A DNA stretch of 64,000 nt, taken from contig NC_079516.1 in the NCBI RefSeq assembly GCF_000801105.2, forward strand, positions 23,473,043 through 23,537,042, in the 5' to 3' direction. How positions within the stretch are numbered: position 1 is the first letter of the stretch; every line of letters starts with the position of its first letter. The notes beneath the pieces are model-generated. The model saw nothing but the letters and a program-made list of their open reading frames with translations. It was not told the DNA's origin and did no database searches. Below, piece after piece: positions 23,601 through 34,435 of the stretch. Made by a program: the position numbers and the translations under genes. This DNA comes from Raphanus sativus. Lineage: Eukaryota > Streptophyta > Magnoliopsida > Brassicales > Brassicaceae.

Positions 23601-25146
23601 TCTTTCACTTTTTGAGTCTTTCCATGGAATTGTGAGTTAGATGTCATTTCCTCACTGCTTTCTTTGTTGTGGTTTTGTGTAGTGAGTCTGGCCAAATTTC
23701 AGGGGATGTGCTAGTTTACAGGAATCCTGGATTACATTTTGGAGACATACATGTACTAAAGGCGACATATGTTAAGGCCTTGGAGGAGTATGTCGGAAAC
23801 TCAAAGTATGGTGTGTTCTTCCCTCAGAAAGGTCCAAGATCTTTGGGTGATGAGATTGCAGGTGGTGACTTTGATGGCGATTTGTATTTCATCTCCAGAA
23901 ATCCAGAGGTAAATAACACTTCCATTAGAAAGTAAACTTATGCATTGTTGCAACCTGACTCTCTTTGGTTTGCTATCTATTTTAGCTACTTGAACACTTC
24001 AGACCAAGTGAACCGTGGGTGAGTTTGACTCCTCCTACTAAAGGTAACTCTGCTAGAAAGCCAAGCCATCTTTCACCACAAGAGCTGGAGGAAGAGCTTT
24101 TCGATATGTTCTTGAAGGCAAGATTTCATGCTAGGTACCCTCAACTTAAGCTTTCTAGATTCAAAACTGTGTCTTGGATCAATCTTTGTAATTGATATCC
24201 CTTTTTTCTCGATTTTCAGCAATGTAGTAGGGATAGCTGCTGATAGCTGGTTAACTATAATGGACCGCTTCCTCATACTAGGAGATGAGAACGCTGAGGA
24301 AAAAGCGGAAATGAAGAAGAAAATGTTGAAGCTGACTGATATATACTATGATGCTCTTGATGCACCCAAGAAAGGTGCTAAGGTCTATCTTTCTGACGAG
24401 CTGAAGCCTGACATATTCCCACATTACATGGAGCGTGATCAGAAGTTCAAGTCCACTTCTATTCTTGGAATGATCTATGACTTTTTTAAATCACAGACAG
24501 CAGATGAACACAGACCATCATCTGGTAATGGACCTTTACTCTTAGTGACTATACTAATGATCAGGACATATAAACAAATCATTACATCATCTTGAATATC
24601 TGTTTAACTGTGGTTTACAATTCAGAGATCAGTAAACTCTCGTGTTTCAAAGATGAGCCGGTTTCTGATTTTTACAAGGAGAAATGGGGACAGTTGTATA
24701 AAAACTACTTAAAGGAGATGTCCCAGGCCTTGAGGGACAAAGATGAATCAGCCAGTGAAGTTATTCAGAGACACAAGCAGGAGAAAGATGAATCAGCCAG
24801 TGAAGTGATTCAGAGATACAAGCAGGTAAGCTCTTTGATCTGATGCTACCAACAAAATTAATGGACGTCAGGAAACAATTCTGAAATTTTGTGTCTGTTT
24901 GTGTGTCAGGAGTTATATGGTGCTGCAGGGTTTGAAGATAGCAAGAAAACTCTGGAAGAACTTTATCCGCAAGCCTTGGCACTTTACAACATCGCTTACG
25001 ACCATGCAATCGAAAAGAAAAAGATTGGGGGCTGTGGGTTTGCGTGGAAGGTTGCAGGACCGGTGCTGTGCAGGTTCTACCTGGAGAAAACGCAGGTGAA
25101 ATCCTTCGTATCTTCACCCGCTGTGGTTAAAGAGCTTTGGGGATGA
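20629..25146 (+). CDS. RDR4: RNA-dependent RNA polymerase, gamma clade (second of three)
   Basis: Closest in the window to the first RDR, with the same 17-exon structure, intact, 979 residues: 20629-20926, 21004-21145, 21255-21387, 21523-21597, 21708-21882, 21998-22196, 22284-22371, 22481-22642, 22715-22786, 22929-23035, 23127-23275, 23357-23579, 23683-23908, 23986-24134, 24220-24524, 24626-24825, 24910-25146. D-F-D-G-D is at residues 670-674. Most internal exons have exactly the lengths seen in the neighbours, which supports the model. Exon 16 is 45 bp longer because of an internal tandem duplication of K-D-E-S-A-S-E-V-I-Q-R. The start MITSSSTSQPRS was chosen as the first ATG after the GA-rich leader. 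The RDR4 name follows order relative to NADP-ME1, not a sequence search. Confidence 0.9.
24739..24825 (+). repeat. 45-bp in-frame duplication inside RDR exon 16
   Basis: Two 42-bp units (24739-24780 and 24784-24825) starting 'aaagatgaatcagccagtga' and separated by one GAG codon repeat a 15-codon period. They encode two copies of a charged helix-like segment near the C-terminus. The first and third RDR genes have a single copy. Confidence 0.95.
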
Positions 25147-25479
25147 ACACAAAGCATTTGTTGTTCTGCCTTCCTCTTCTTGTAGTATAAATAAGCCCTC
25201 TTTTGTTGTGATTATCATATAGTGTGAGTCAAGTATCTTATCTTAGTAAAAGCCTAAGCTATCCGTTCAAGATTATGGTGTAGTTCCTTTTGTTTTTAGT
25301 TCTAAATCCACCCTTATCCTCTAATGTATGATACTTTCTTTCATGTGTATATTTGCTTATGAAATGTTCTTGTAAGAAAATTATGTTAAATATTGAACCT
25401 CTAATTACAACTATATGGGTTAGTTACCTCTGCTGCACCAGTGTTGAGTAATCTTGAAACTTGTAATATATATGTTCCA

Positions 25480-25662
25480 AGTTAAACGCTTTGAACCAGC
25501 CAAACGTCCTTGGACGAGACAGCCAGAAAATCCTGGAAGATCTCTACCGACAAGCCTTGGCATTTGATATTTGACAACATCGTTTGCCAGTTTGTCTAGA
25601 AGGTTGCAGGACCGGTCTGTGTAAATTCTACCTCAAGAAAGCGGAGGAGAAGTCAATCACAC
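25480..25662 (+). pseudogene. relic of an RDR last exon
   Basis: Text such as 'ctggaagatctctaccgaca', 'gccttggcatttga', 'acaacatcgtttg' and 'aaggttgcaggaccggtctg' corresponds to the last RDR exon (L-E-E-L-Y-P-Q-A-L-A, N-I-V-Y, K-V-A-G-P-V-L-C). It contains a stop ('gtctagaag') and small indels. No upstream exons remain. It is in the same orientation as the intact genes and is followed at once by LINE sequence. A second relic of the same type lies at 61.33-61.55 kb. Confidence 0.85.
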
Positions 25663-26398
25663 AGCCTGGTCCATAATAGGAAGGGATTTCATCACAGCTG
25701 TCCAATCTTTCTTCTTGTTTGGCTTCTTATCTAAGAGCATCAATACTACTCTGCTGTTCCTGGTACCAAAAACCACTACCGCTGATCGCATGACGAATTT
25801 TAGACCAATACATTGTTGCAATGTGATTTACAAGGTCATTTCCAGGATCATAGACAAGAGCCTCAAAGCAACTCTGCCAGAGGCTATCAAGCTCAACCAG
25901 TGTGCTTTTGTTGAGGGTAGACTACTACTAGAGAATGTCTTACCGGCAACAGAACTAGTAAAATATTACCAAAAAATTCAGTCTCCACAAGAGCAGCAAT
26001 CAAGCTAGATATCTCCAAGGTATTTGATACTGTTCAATGGTCTTTTATTGAAGCCACACTTTCGTTCATGAATTACCCGGAGCTGCATAGACACAACAGG
26101 GTTTTCAGTGTCAGTGAATGGGGAATTGGAGGGGTTTTTCTCTAGTGTTAGAGGCGTCCGTCAGGGTTGCTCCCTATCTCTTTGAAAAACGTCCTCTCCA
26201 AGATGCTAAACCCATCAGTCACTACTGGTAGTATAGGTTACCACCCTTGGTGCCGTGAGGTTAGCCTATCCCACCTGAGCTTTGCAGATGATGTAGTTGT
26301 ATTCACTGATGGTTCTCCGGAATCGCTAGAGGGCACCCTTCGAGTCTTTGATGGTTTCACTCTCGCCTCGTACTTACTGTTCCGATTGTGGAATTGAA
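25663..26398 (+). pseudogene. LINE reverse-transcriptase fragment
   Basis: It reads I-G-R-D-F-I-T-A-V-Q-S-F-F-L-F-G-F-L, then L-V-P-K-T, N-F-R-P-I-H-C-C-N-V-I-Y-K-V-I-S and N-Q-C-A-F-V-E-G-R-L-L-L-E-N-V, then after frame breaks L-D-I-S-K-V-F-D and S-F-A-D-D-V-V-V-F. These are conserved blocks of plant LINE reverse transcriptase, including the F-A-D-D active site. Stops and frameshifts interrupt it, and both ends are missing. It is homologous to the long LINE on the other strand at 49.3-52.9 kb. Confidence 0.9.
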
Positions 26399-26679
26399 TA
26401 TTGTATGAAAAAAGCTCTAGGGGAGGCAGAGGGTTTGCAATTGGCGCCCTTTTCATATTTAGGCGGCCAGAAAATGTTTGCGTTTCGGTAATATATGACT
26501 AACAATAGGGGTATAAGTGCCAATCAACAATTATTAGTCTTTTTCAATTTATCATACGAAGTTGCGTGGCTCTTTCTTGTCAATCAATTTAACACAGTGA
26601 AAAGGTTTCTTTTTGGTTAGCCAATTAGACTTCTTCCTCTTTGTACTTATTCCTTCTCTGTGAAGTTTCCTTGCTTCTT

Positions 26680-26687
26680 TATAAAAG
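26680..26687 (+). promoter_or_regulatory. probable TATA box of third RDR gene
   Basis: TATAAAAG stands 75 bp upstream of the ATG at 26755, a fitting distance for a start site near 26712 and a short leader. Confidence 0.55.
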
Positions 26688-26754
26688 ACTCACTCTAGAC
26701 TCGGAAGAAGAAAAACCATACAAGAATAAGTGAACCAAAAAACAACAGAGAAAA

Positions 26755-29700
26755 ATGGAAAACAGAACTACTAGTCAGTATGTTAACGGTGGCTATCAAG
26801 CTTCTTCACGGTCAGAGAACACTCTTCCTGGTCCGGTTGAAGCAGCTCTAGAAGAAATATACAGGAAACACAATCTTGGTCCGATAAATGATGAGACTAG
26901 GAAGAGACTATCTTTGGTTTCTGAGGAGTTAGCTTCAGATACTCTCAGGAAAGTCTTAAACTCTGAGCAAGTGAAGACGACCCTCGATAGATTCATCAAC
27001 TTTTTGCTTGACCAGGCAACTAATCAATCTCTTGCTGCAAGACACCGTCTTCGTCTTCGAGGTCAGTTATCACAAAACAGAAAACAGTGAAAATATCTAC
27101 TTTCTGATGCTCAAGAGTAGTTTACTACGTTTGCTTGTAGAAGAGATGTCTCTTGACTCTGAACCTCCTTCTCCCAAGTGTATGAAAAGAGAAAACTATG
27201 GAGGATCTCAGAACATTCCTCCTGAGATCTTAGCTTTGGGTGAACTTGAGTTTAAGAAGGCCTTTCTGTTGCTTAGCTACATTCCAGGGTATTTTTATGC
27301 CTGCAAGTTTTCAATCTATTTTATGTAATATTTACCTTTTCTGTGATACTTTAGGAAAAAAGAACAAACAGTTTTGTATGTTTTATAGGAAATCTCTGGC
27401 TCAGGTTATAACTGCTGATGAGATCAGGCAGTGGAAGGATTTGCCTATGGTTGCATATGAGGTAGCTGTGTGGGACCGCTTGGGCCGGCGTTATTGTTCC
27501 CAGACAGACCGTAGAGTGGTATACATTGCTGCTTTTATATTTCATGATCGCATTTTCTAAAAGTATATTGACAAGAAACAGAGACTTACATACTTCCTTT
27601 TCTGCAGTCACTCGAATGGGATAGTGGGAAGACGCATTACTATCAGTGTCATGTTGCTTTTGACGGAAGTTACACACTCAAGGTTCCTTTCATTACACTC
27701 TTTAACTACTATTTTTTCATTAATGTTTGCATTTTCTCATGTAAAGTATTTGACATTGACTCAACATGCTGATACTTATGTTTACAGGGCCCTCTTCTTG
27801 AACCCACTGGAACACACCTGCACAAGGTCTTGGGTGATGATAATGTTTTGACGGTCAAGTTTGCAGATGTCCCCAAAAACTCGTCAACATATAGTAATGA
27901 CCCTTACTCTGCATACAAAAGGATTGCCAAGAATGGTATCAGGATTGGGTTACGCAGTTATCAATTTTTTGGTGGGTCTATTTTCTCTTGACTAAGAATC
28001 ATTCATGTCATTGCACATACAAACACTATTTTTCATTTGTTAAATATTCTTTCTTTGGGTTTAAAAACTAGATATTTAGAGCTTGTTTCTTAACACACTG
28101 TTGAAACAGTTTCCAAAGGTGGAGGGAAAGAAGAGAAGAAGAAGAAAGACTTTTCTACAAAGGGAGTGAAATGCTATTTTATACGCACAGACTCTACTTC
28201 TGCAAATGATATGGGAACCCCTTACATCTTTTCTGGCAAGTCAATTTATGAGGCTCGCATGCATTTTATGCATGTCCACACGTTGCCATCTCTGGCCAAG
28301 TATATGGCAAGGTACTCAAGTTTCTTCTCTGAGCCTCTACCGGAGGCATTGCCAATATATATGTTTCATCTTTGAGCATATTTGTTGATGCTTCAGGTTT
28401 TCATTAATTCTTTCAAAGACTAAGAAGCTTGAAGTTGACATGGCTGGGATAACCTTTGAAGAAATAGATGATATACACTGCCATGTACATCTTTCTTAAT
28501 ACATGTGTCCTTCAAGACTACGTCGTCTACTTAGAGTTGTCTCTAATGTGGTTCCAATTGCAGGATAAAAACAATAATGATGTTCTGGATAAGAATGGGA
28601 AACCATGTATACATTCAGATGGCACTGGCTACATCTCGGAGGACCTTGCTCGGATGTGTCCAGTAAATATATTTAAGGGAAAATGCCTCAGGAGTGATAG
28701 TGTTCAGGTATGTTCTCTATTTCCATGACAAAGGGAAATGTCCTAGGTTCACTTTGTTCACTCTCATGTTTCCTTATCATGTTTTTTTCATACTTAGGTG
28801 CAGGGAGCTTGTAAACAAGACCCGGTATGTAATAAAGTCTACACTACTCCCCTCTTTATGGTTGATTGTATTACTGAACAGAGCAGTAAAATTAATACTT
28901 TTCTTTCTTCCAAACAGCCTCTTCTGATCCAGTTCCGGATGTTTTATGAGGGCTATGCTGTTAAGGGAACTTTTCTCTTGAACAAGAAAGTAAGGCTGCT
29001 CTGGTTCTTTTTCACTACAAAATCCATTTTTTGTTTGTTTAAATGTTTGCAAGTTATTTTCTTATCTTGCTTCAAATTTTGGCAGCTTCCTCCTGGGACT
29101 GTCCAGGTTCGACCTTCTATGATCAAGGTTTATAAAGATCCAGACTTGTCAAATTCTAGCACTTTTGACTCCTTGGAGGTAGTCACTACAAGGTTAGTCT
29201 GTTTCATGGATACTTCTTGTTTTGATACTAAAGTTGCTGATAGTAACATCTACTTGTTTCCATCATCCAGTAATCCACCAAACAGAGCAAGGCTATCAAG
29301 ATACTTGGTTGCGCTGCTTAGCTATGGAGGAGTTCCTGATGACTTCTTTTTGAATATACTGCGCAACACATTGAAAGAGTCAAAAACCATCTTCAACAAC
29401 AAGCGAGCTGCTCTTAAAGGTCCTCAACATTCCAAAGTCTCTATTTAACTTACGAGCTGCTTCTAAGAAGTCAGTCAATTTATTTTTTCAGCTGCCCTTA
29501 ATTATGGAGATATGGACGATCACAACGCTGCACAAATGATTTTGGCTGGTATCCCACTTGACGAACCACACTTGCAGGATCAGCTCTCTATTTTTTCAAA
29601 AACAGAGAAGAATGATCTCAAAGCAGGAAGGCTTCCTGTGAGTGAATCTTACTATCTCATGGGTACAGTTGATCCCACCGGAGAGTTAAAGGAAGATGAA

Positions 29701-31334
29701 GTCTGTGTCATCCTGTATGCTTCTTAATCTCTTGCTCTTTCACTTTTTGAGTTTTCCATGGATTTGTGAGTTAGATGTTCCTTTCTTTGTTGTGGTTTGG
29801 TGTAGTGAGTCTGGCCAAATTTCAGGGAATGTGCTAGTTTACAGGAATCCTGGACTACATTTTGGAGACATACATGTACTTAAGGCTACTTATGTCAAGG
29901 CCTTGGAGGAGTATGTTGGAAACTCAAAGTATGGTGTGTTCTTCCCTCAGAAAGGTCCAAGATCTTTGGGTGATGAGATTGCAGGTGGTGACTTTGATGG
30001 CGATATGTATTTCATCTCAAGAAATCCAGAGGTAAATAATATTCATCAGAATGTCAAAATTGTATACTATATATAATGCACCAAATTAGAAAGTAAAATT
30101 GGTTTATTGTTGTGACCTGATTTTCTCTGGTTTGCTTTCTTTTTAAGCTACTTGAACACTTAAAACCAAGTCATGAGCCCTGGGTGAGTTCGACTCCTCC
30201 TAATAACATTAACTCTGCTAAAAAGCCAAGCCAACTTTCACAAGAAGAGTTGGAAGAAGAGCTTTTTAATATGTACTTGAAGACAAGATTCCATGCTAGG
30301 TACTCTCAACTTACTTTTTAATACCAAAAAAAAAGAAAAAAACAAAAATATGTATATTTGGGATTCATGTTTCTTTTCTTTTTTTCTCTTGGGTCTACAG
30401 CAATGTTGTAGGGATGGCTGCTGATAGCTGGTTAACAAAAATGGACCAATTCCTCACACTAGGAGATGACAGGGCTGAGGAAAAATCTGAAATGAAGAAG
30501 AAAATGTTAAAGCTCATTGATATATACTATGATGCTCTTGATGCACCTAAGCAAGGTGCTGAGGTCAATCTCCCAGTGGAGCTGAAGCCTGACATTTTCC
30601 CTCATTACATGGAGCGTGATCAGAAATTCATTTCCACTTCTATTCTTGGACTAATCTATGACTTGGTTAAATCACAGACATCAGAGGAATCAGCTGGTAA
30701 TGGACCTTTCTTGTACTGACTACTAATAGTTAGAACACATACATAAATAAATCATTTATATTTTTTTTAACTGCGGTTTATACAATTCAGAGATCAGTAA
30801 ACTCACTTGTTTCCAAGATGAACCGGTCTCTGATTCTCATATGGAGAAATATGGACGGTGGTATGATAATTACAGAAAGGAGATGAGCCAGGCTATGGGT
30901 AACAAAGATGGATCAGCCAGTGAAGTTATTCAGAAATACAAGCAGGTAAGCTCTTTTTGATGGAGCCACCAACATAATTAATATATGTTTTGTTTACATG
31001 TCCCATGGAAGTCTCTCCCCAACAAGACTCGTTCTAATTCTTTACAATTATAAACAAACAATTCTGAGCATTTGTGTATCTGCTTGTGTGGCAGGAGTTC
31101 TATAGTGGTGCTGCAGGGTTTGAAGACAGCATGAAAAGTCTGGAAGAACTTTATCCCCAAGCCTTGGCACTTTACAACATCGTTTATGATCATGCAATCA
31201 AAATGAAAAACGTTCGAAACTGTGGGTTTGTCTGGAAGGTTGCAGGACCAGTCCTATGCAGGTTTTACCTTGCGAAGACCCAGGGGAAATCCTTAGTATG
31301 TTCACTCGCGATGCTTAATGAGCTTTGGGGATGA
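26755..31334 (+). CDS. RDR3: RNA-dependent RNA polymerase, gamma clade (third of three)
   Basis: Intact, 974 residues, 18 exons: 26755-27061, 27141-27288, 27389-27518, 27608-27682, 27788-27971, 28110-28311, 28397-28484, 28564-28707, 28798-28824, 28918-28989, 29086-29192, 29271-29419, 29492-29714, 29806-30031, 30148-30299, 30401-30696, 30791-30945, 31095-31334. D-F-D-G-D is at 681-685, followed by M-Y-F instead of the L-Y-F of the other two. The N-terminal hundred residues differ most (MENRTTSQYVNG...), so this is the more divergent paralog. Where the others have one 162-bp exon, this gene has 144 bp, a 90-bp intron and a 27-bp microexon. It is nearest to NADP-ME1 in ancestral order, hence the RDR3 label. 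Most splice junctions are shared with its neighbours. Confidence 0.9.
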
Positions 31335-31397
31335 ACTTGTTATCTGCCTTGTTCTTGTAAGAAAATAAGCCTTTTGTTGAAAGTGCGAGTCAAGTAT

Positions 31398-32102
31398 CTT
31401 ATGTAAACTTTATTTTACATGAACCCTAAGATCTTTAACATCTAGACTAATCAAATAGTAGAACTATAAGAAAGATTTTTGGAATACCTCGATTCATTGC
31501 TGCGGAAATCTTTATGAATGGTTTTGAACATATGAAGATGATCTCTTGATCATGGAAGATGATCTCTTGATCTTTAAGTTGAAGCTAAGCTTTTTCTCCC
31601 TTTGTCTACGACCTTTCTTTATGTGTTTTTTTTAGATTTTTCTTGATGTTGCTTTGTGATGATCCAAAACCAACTATTTATAGGTGGGGAGAGGGACCTA
31701 ACTTCCTCATCAAGTTTTGATTACTTCTTCACCAAGTCTTTCTCACTTCTTTGGCAAGTTTGATCCTCTAATCTCAACCATCCATCAAGGTTGAGTAATG
31801 ACAAGTGTTTTAGATTTCTAGAACATTTCTCCTTTGATGCATTGAACTTGATTCAAATGCCTTTTTACATTGACACATGTTTTCATGAGTCACAATGTGA
31901 GAAACCTTCTAAAACATTAATCACTTGTCCATTAGTTAAGTCATTAGCTAGGAAATTAAACTTCTTTAGTTACCATTTTATTGGTTACCAAGTGTCATTA
32001 TAGTTTAACAATTTCAATAAGAAATAAATTATCGTAAGACCACATTATAAGAAAGAAATATTAGTGTATCATTCATATACATCCATATAAATATTTCTTA
32101 TA
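31398..32102. mobile_element. about 700-bp insertion in the RDR 3' flank, type unknown
   Basis: The flank conserved after the RDR genes ('gagtcaagtatctta' followed by 'ccttagtaaaa.cctaa') is interrupted here. The left part ends at about 31398 and resumes at about 32103. 'tctta' occurs at both junctions and may be a target duplication. The inserted DNA begins TG but does not end CA, and I could not match it to a known class. It has no gene. Confidence 0.45.
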
Positions 32103-32350
32103 TCTTACCTTAGTAAAAACCTAATCTATAGATAGGTTAAGATATCCGTTCAAGATGTGGTGTGCCCTTTGTTTTAGGTCTAAATCTACCCTTATCCTCT
32201 ACTTTATTATACTTTCGTGTGTGTATTTGCTTATGAAATGTTTTTGTAAGAAAATTATGTTAAATAATAATGAACCTTTAATTAAATTTATTTCAGCTAG
32301 TTATCAGTGTTGAGTGATCTAGAAGCCTGTAATACATGTACCAAATTAAT
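32103..32350 (+). repeat. RDR 3'-flank repeat
   Basis: The segment ('tatccgttcaagat', 'cccttatcctct', 'gtatttgcttatgaaatgtt', 'aagaaaattatgttaaata') also follows the second RDR at 25257-25500 and the relic at 61.13-61.32 kb. It shows that the tandem duplication unit included several hundred bases downstream of each gene. Confidence 0.85.
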
Positions 32351-32612
32351 CTTGAAGCTTATTGTTTCCAAACCATTCCACCAAGACATATACACGTAAT
32401 GGTTTAGACTTCTTCAAATTACAAAAGAGTCTCTTCTTTGCCTTTCAAATTCAGGGGACAGCATGTACAGCCCCACCTATCGTCTCTACCGTTGAGACCT
32501 ATGAACAAAGCTGCTCAGAGTTATGCTTTGTATGTAAACTACTGTTTCAGGATTCAAGTACTGTCAAGCAGAGGATTCATTCGAACAATAAAAATATTAT
32601 TAGATTTTAAAA

Positions 32613-32692
32613 ACTATGTAACATTCTAAAGAGCAAAAGTATTTAACAATTCCACCCCTGGAAACCTTAAGAATGGAAGAGAAAATGCCAAC
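32613..32692 (-). pseudogene. relic of a DC1-domain gene C-terminus
   Basis: On the minus strand this reads S-I-L-K-V-S, I-V-K-Y-F-C-S-L-E-C, matching the intact C-terminal piece at 32721-32840 (S-I-L-K-D-S, V-V-E-Y-F-C-S-L-N-C). The upstream part is out of frame. It is a decayed tandem copy of the same 3' end. Confidence 0.6.
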
Positions 32693-32720
32693 TTGTTGAT
32701 GCATGGCCGCTAAGATATGT

Positions 32721-32840
32721 CTAATGAAATAAACAATTGAGAGAGCAGAAGTATTCAACAACTCCATTCTTTGAATCCTTCAGAATGGAAGGGGAAATGC
32801 ATCTCTTGCCACACCTGGTGCAGAATGCTCTACAAACAGA
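32721..32840 (-). pseudogene. separated C-terminal piece of the DC1 gene
   Basis: The minus frame reads V-C-R-A-F-C-T-R-C-G-K-R-C-I-S-P-S-I-L-K and then E-Y-F-C-S-L-N-C-L-F-H before a TAG at 32721-32723. Plant DC1 proteins commonly end with a Cys-rich R-x-x-C-x-R-C motif and a final Y-x-C-S-x-x-C. The piece ends exactly where the LTR retrotransposon begins (32841). The main part of a DC1 gene on the same strand begins beyond the far end of that element. I infer one gene split by the insertion, with the residues between lost or hidden in the assembly gap. Confidence 0.65.
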
Positions 32841-34368
32841 TGTTGGGGTCAAAATCGGTCAAGACGAAATCGATGTCCGAAAGTCTCGGAAAAACATGAA
32901 AGATGTTAGAGCAACCTCGAGAGACTAATTGATAATCGAGAAACCTTGGGAAAATATTAAGTTCGAGATTAATCATCTCGAAATCAACGGCTAGGAACAT
33001 TTTCTACACGAGGAAAAATCTACGGAAAACTAAAAAGAACGCAAAAACACGCACAAGCCGAAGGAACCGAGCAGCCGACTCCGGTCGCGGCCGTGGCCGC
33101 CGGGCGGCTAGCCCCCGCGCTGGCCGTGGCCGCCGGCGGCTAGCGCCCGTGCTGGCCGTGGCCGCCGGGCGGCTAGCCCCGTGCTGGCCGTGGCCGCCGG
33201 CGGCTAGCCCCGTGCTGGCCGTGGCCGCCGGCGGCTAGCCCCGTGCTGGCCGTGGCCGCCGGCGGCTAGCCCCGTGCTGGCCGTGGCCGCCGGCGGCTAG
33301 CGCCCGTGCTGGCCATGGTCGCCGGGCGGCTAGCCCCCGTGCTGGCCGTGGCCGCCGGCGGCTAGCGCCCGTGCTGGCCGTGGCCGCCGGGCGGCTAGCT
33401 CCGTGCTGGCTCGGGTCGTCGGGCGGTTAGTCTTCGTGCATAAGATCTAGGCCCCCGGGTCGCCAGAAATCCGTGTTTTGTGACTTTCCGAGATCCCCCA
33501 AACAAAACTCCTTTTTCTGCTCCAAGATTTCGGAGAACCCGTAAGACGTCAACGGACAGAAAGACTTCATATAAGACGGTGATGGTTATCTTAAAACACC
33601 ATTCGCCTCAGCAATGGATCGAAGATCTTCCGAAAGACTCGACATCCAAGTAGGAGCATTCTTTCAAAGAAATCGTAGAAAACAACGGAAGTCCGGAAGA
33701 CGGCTTGAAAGGGACCAAACCCGATCGGGCGGCCCATTTACGATTTTCTAAAAGATAGATACGACGGTTTACAATTATCTTCACATAACAAGATAAATGT
33801 TAAACTTCCGAAAGGATAAATGTCAAATTTCCGAAAGGATAAATGTCAACTTTCCCGATAAACACGAAGGCCGACGAAAATGGAAAATCAACTTTCCCGA
33901 TAAACACGAAGGCCGACGAAAATGGAAAAAGCCCAGCTCGCGGCAGACTCAGCCCATCAAGAATAGACCGTCATATGGGAGTATATAAGCAAAGCTATGG
34001 GCAAAGGAAGGGGGATCCGAAATCAGGAGAAAGAAACCACTCTAGAGAAACTTAGAACTTAGGCTTTTATTTCCTTTTTAGCGAGCTGCGACTCAACTAG
34101 GTTAGATCTAGGTTTTGAGACTAGCTACGATCGACAGCTCTTGCGGCCGAGATCTCGACCTGTTGCTCAAACGCTCTCCGCGAATTCGGAAATAAGATTC
34201 TTTCTTTTGCTCTCTTTATTTTACGCATTTATTCTCAAACTAAACTAGTATTAACTTCGTCGTGCGTGGCCCAGCAGATAGCCGGGATCCTCGGGGAAAA
34301 CTATGTCAACTTAGTTTTCCTACGTTTAAACTTAGCTAAAATCGACAGTGCGAATTTCGGTTCCCACA
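32841..34368 (+). repeat. 5' LTR
   Basis: It begins TGTTGGGGTCAAAATCGG and ends TTCCCACA. It contains an 11-unit GC-rich minisatellite (about 33090-33440) and a TATATAAG promoter box at 33982-33989, followed by the presumed transcribed leader. The matching repeat starts at 39967. Confidence 0.9.
33088..33436. repeat. GC-rich minisatellite in the 5' LTR
   Basis: About eleven units of 30-33 bp, consensus 'gctggccgtggccgccggcg' plus 'gctagccccgt', are arranged head to tail. Units alternate between ggcggctag and gggcggctag forms. The base composition is strikingly different from the AT-rich surroundings. Confidence 0.95.
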
Positions 34369-34435
34369 GTTTGGCGCTAGAAGGAGGGGGATACACGGAT
34401 TTATCTTTCTCGCAACTACGCACGCCCAGTTAAGC

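Noticed and set aside
33088..33436. CRISPR-like array in the GC-rich direct repeats
   Set aside because: Units are contiguous without unique spacers, and the genome is a plant; this is a minisatellite inside an LTR.
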